Assembly (NCBI GenBank): GCA_937995865.1
Contig: CALKJA010000151.1
Span: 1 to 39,326, forward strand
Source: an uncultured Paracoccaceae bacterium
GTDB lineage: Bacteria > Pseudomonadota > Alphaproteobacteria > Rhodobacterales > Rhodobacteraceae
Length of the DNA stretch: 39,326 nucleotides
Direction: 5' to 3'
Below are positions 37,657 to 39,326 of this stretch, one piece after another. The stretch's first letter is position 1. Each line of letters opens with the position of its first letter. The notes under the pieces are model-generated. The model made no database searches. It was not told the DNA's origin and saw nothing but the letters and a program-made list of their open reading frames with translations. Both the position numbers and the translations under genes were made by a program.

Positions 37657-39152
37657 CCAATACTCTCTACGACGCCCTATTTGCCCCACATGCCGCTGCC
37701 AGCGGAGTTTTCTTGACGCTCGACGATGGGACAGAGCTGAGCTATTCGGGCTTTGTGGGGCGGGTTGCGCAACTCGCGCATGTCTTGGTCAATGCTGGCG
37801 TGAAACCGGGCGACCGCGTTGTCGTTCAGGCCCCAAAACTGGTGGATACGATCGCGCTATATGGGGCCGCGGTACAATGTGGGGCGGTATATTTACCGCT
37901 CAACACAGCTTATACGCAGTCAGAGCTATCCTATTTCATTGAGGATGCGGCTCCCGCACTTGTGGTCTGCGACGTTTCAAGCGCCGATAAAATTGCTTCA
38001 ATCTGCCCCACCAGCGCAAAAGTAATGACGCTGAGCACCCAGAATAACGGATCCTTAAGCCAGGCGGCTGATACGGAGCCAACAACCTTTGAAACGGTCC
38101 CGAGGGCCCCGGATGATTTGGCGGCGCTTCTTTATACATCAGGCACAACAGGTCGCTCAAAGGGCGCAATGCTCAGCCATAAAAACCTGCTGTCCAATGC
38201 AATGAGCCTATCTGACCTGTGGCAAATTACGGGCCAAGATCGTCTTATTCATGCACTGCCGATCTTTCACACACACGGCTTGTTCGTAGCAATGAACACA
38301 GCCCTGCTTTCCGGTGCGCAAGTGCGCTTCATGGCCGCGTTTAGTGTGGACGCAATCCTTTCCGAAATCCCTGCGTCAACTTTATTGATGGGCGTCCCAA
38401 CGTTTTATACTCGCCTATTGGGCGATCCGCGTATGACCCGCGAGCTGGTTGCAACGATGCGGCTGTTTATCTCTGGCTCTGCGCCGCTTTTGACCGAGAC
38501 CCATACGGAATTTGAAGAGCGCACCGGCCACCGCATTCTTGAGCGCTATGGAATGACAGAGACAAACATGATCACCTCAAACCCTTATGAGGGCGAGCGG
38601 CTGGCAGGCACCGTGGGCTATGCTTTGCCGGGCACCGAGGTGGTAATCACAAACCCAGAAACAGGTGACGCGCTTGCCTACGGGGAAATCGGTATGATTG
38701 AGGTGCGCGGCGACAACGTATTTCAGGGCTACTGGAACATGCCCGAAAAGACAGCCGAGGAACTGCGAGAGAATGGTTTCTTCTTGACTGGCGATTTGGC
38801 CATTCAATCCGAAGATGGCCGCATCTCAATCGTGGGCCGCGCCAAGGATTTAATCATTTCAGGCGGATACAACATCTATCCCAAAGAAATTGAGGACGTG
38901 TTGAACGATCTACCGGGCGTTGAGGAAAGCGCCGTCTTTGGTGTGCCACACGCGGATTTCGGGGAAAGCGTGATTGCGACGCTCGTGGCCAGCCATGACA
39001 CCGCGCCTGATATTGACGCGGTTCGCGCTGCTGTGGAAACCACACTTGCTCGTTTCAAACACCCCCGCGTCTATCAGATCGCCGCGGCCCTGCCCCGCAA
39101 CACGATGGGCAAAGTGCAAAAGAACGTCCTGCGCGCGGAGTATGAGGCGTGA
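37653..39152 (+). CDS. matB: Malonyl-CoA synthetase MatB
   Basis: A 499-residue ANL-superfamily acyl-CoA synthetase of the malonate type, making malonyl-CoA from malonate, CoA and ATP. The P-loop YTSGTTGRSKG (161-171), ERYGMTETNMITSNPYEGERLAGTVG, FLTGDLAIQSEDG, GRAKDLIISGGYNIYPKEIEDVL and the C-terminal lysine of NTMGKVQKNVLR (Lys487) are intact. The start is GTG at 37653, inside a GTGA overlap with matA, so the two are coupled. With MatA it turns malonate into acetyl-CoA. Methylmalonate is a common alternative substrate of MatB enzymes. Confidence 0.94.
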   Translation: MTNTLYDALFAPHAAASGVFLTLDDGTELSYSGFVGRVAQLAHVLVNAGVKPGDRVVVQAPKLVDTIALYGAAVQCGAVYLPLNTAYTQSELSYFIEDAAPALVVCDVSSADKIASICPTSAKVMTLSTQNNGSLSQAADTEPTTFETVPRAPDDLAALLYTSGTTGRSKGAMLSHKNLLSNAMSLSDLWQITGQDRLIHALPIFHTHGLFVAMNTALLSGAQVRFMAAFSVDAILSEIPASTLLMGVPTFYTRLLGDPRMTRELVATMRLFISGSAPLLTETHTEFEERTGHRILERYGMTETNMITSNPYEGERLAGTVGYALPGTEVVITNPETGDALAYGEIGMIEVRGDNVFQGYWNMPEKTAEELRENGFFLTGDLAIQSEDGRISIVGRAKDLIISGGYNIYPKEIEDVLNDLPGVEESAVFGVPHADFGESVIATLVASHDTAPDIDAVRAAVETTLARFKHPRVYQIAAALPRNTMGKVQKNVLRAEYEA

Positions 39153-39326
39153 CCAGCGTTAGGATACGGTCCAAACGTGCAGTGAAATCAGTTTAGCCTG
39201 CACCACAGTGCGCGCAAACAGGGCGAATTGCGATGTATGGCGCACGGTTGGCTTGAGCCGAAGCACCTAGCGCGGATCTGAAGCCCAGTGGTCCCGACAC
39301 GTTTTAGGCAAGCTGGGCACCGATAT
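39153..39326. other. Non-coding tail after matB
   Basis: The last 174 bp carry no gene I can support. There is no clear intrinsic terminator: GCCCAG and CTGGGC form only a 6-bp stem with a 24-base loop. A short Cys-rich minus-strand frame enters from the right edge but looks unlike a protein. Confidence 0.5.

Overview
The window looks like a piece of chromosome from an alphaproteobacterium of the Rhodobacteraceae (Roseobacter-type, probably marine). This rests on moderate GC, the protein sequences themselves, a DctPQM TRAP transporter, a glgBCAX-pgm block with an AglA-type alpha-glucosidase, and a compact tamA-tamB pair. There is no sign of a mobile element, phage, CRISPR array, tRNA or rRNA. 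Nearly all of it is coding, with many ATGA-type stop/start overlaps.

Left part (1-14.5 kb). The 5' part of a methyl-accepting chemotaxis/PAS sensor gene runs off the left edge on the minus strand. It diverges from a YcaQ-type DNA glycosylase. Next come a translationally coupled M14 aspartoacylase-like hydrolase and a small fumarylpyruvate-hydrolase-like FAH protein. Tail to tail with these is a minus-strand pair: an NDH-2-like flavoprotein followed by an HpcH/HpaI aldolase. A lactate-dehydrogenase-type FMN enzyme (lldD) diverges from the NDH-2 gene and carries an 8+8 bp inverted repeat over its promoter. The minus-strand tamA-tamB pair for outer-membrane assembly follows; tamB starts at a TTG inside the tamA stop.

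Centre (14.7-27 kb). This is a seven-gene plus-strand alpha-glucan operon: aglA, glgB, glgC, glgA, glgX, pgm and an amylosucrase-like GH13 enzyme. A LacI-type operator lies upstream of aglA. The operon makes ADP-glucose-based glycogen and debranches it. It has no glycogen phosphorylase; a glucosidase heads it and an amylosucrase homologue closes it, which suggests that exogenous sucrose or maltose feeds straight into glucan.

Right part (27-39.3 kb). After a minus-strand DbpA-type DEAD-box helicase with a long basic tail comes a divergent catabolic regulon. The minus-strand operon runs FAH hydrolase, RutE-like nitroreductase, OsmC, TRAP dctP-dctQ-dctM, intradiol dioxygenase, then a double hairpin. 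The plus-strand operon runs YciI, FCD-type GntR regulator, matA (malonyl-CoA decarboxylase), matB (malonyl-CoA synthetase). Only 86 bp separate the two. Those bases hold two overlapping divergent sigma70-like promoters that share one 6-2-6 inverted repeat, so the GntR protein probably controls both arms.

The most interesting inference is that the right-hand regulon is an undescribed route in which ring cleavage and C-C hydrolysis release malonate (perhaps malonic semialdehyde too) for MatB and MatA to convert to acetyl-CoA. A TRAP-fed malonate regulon with passenger genes is the more conservative reading.
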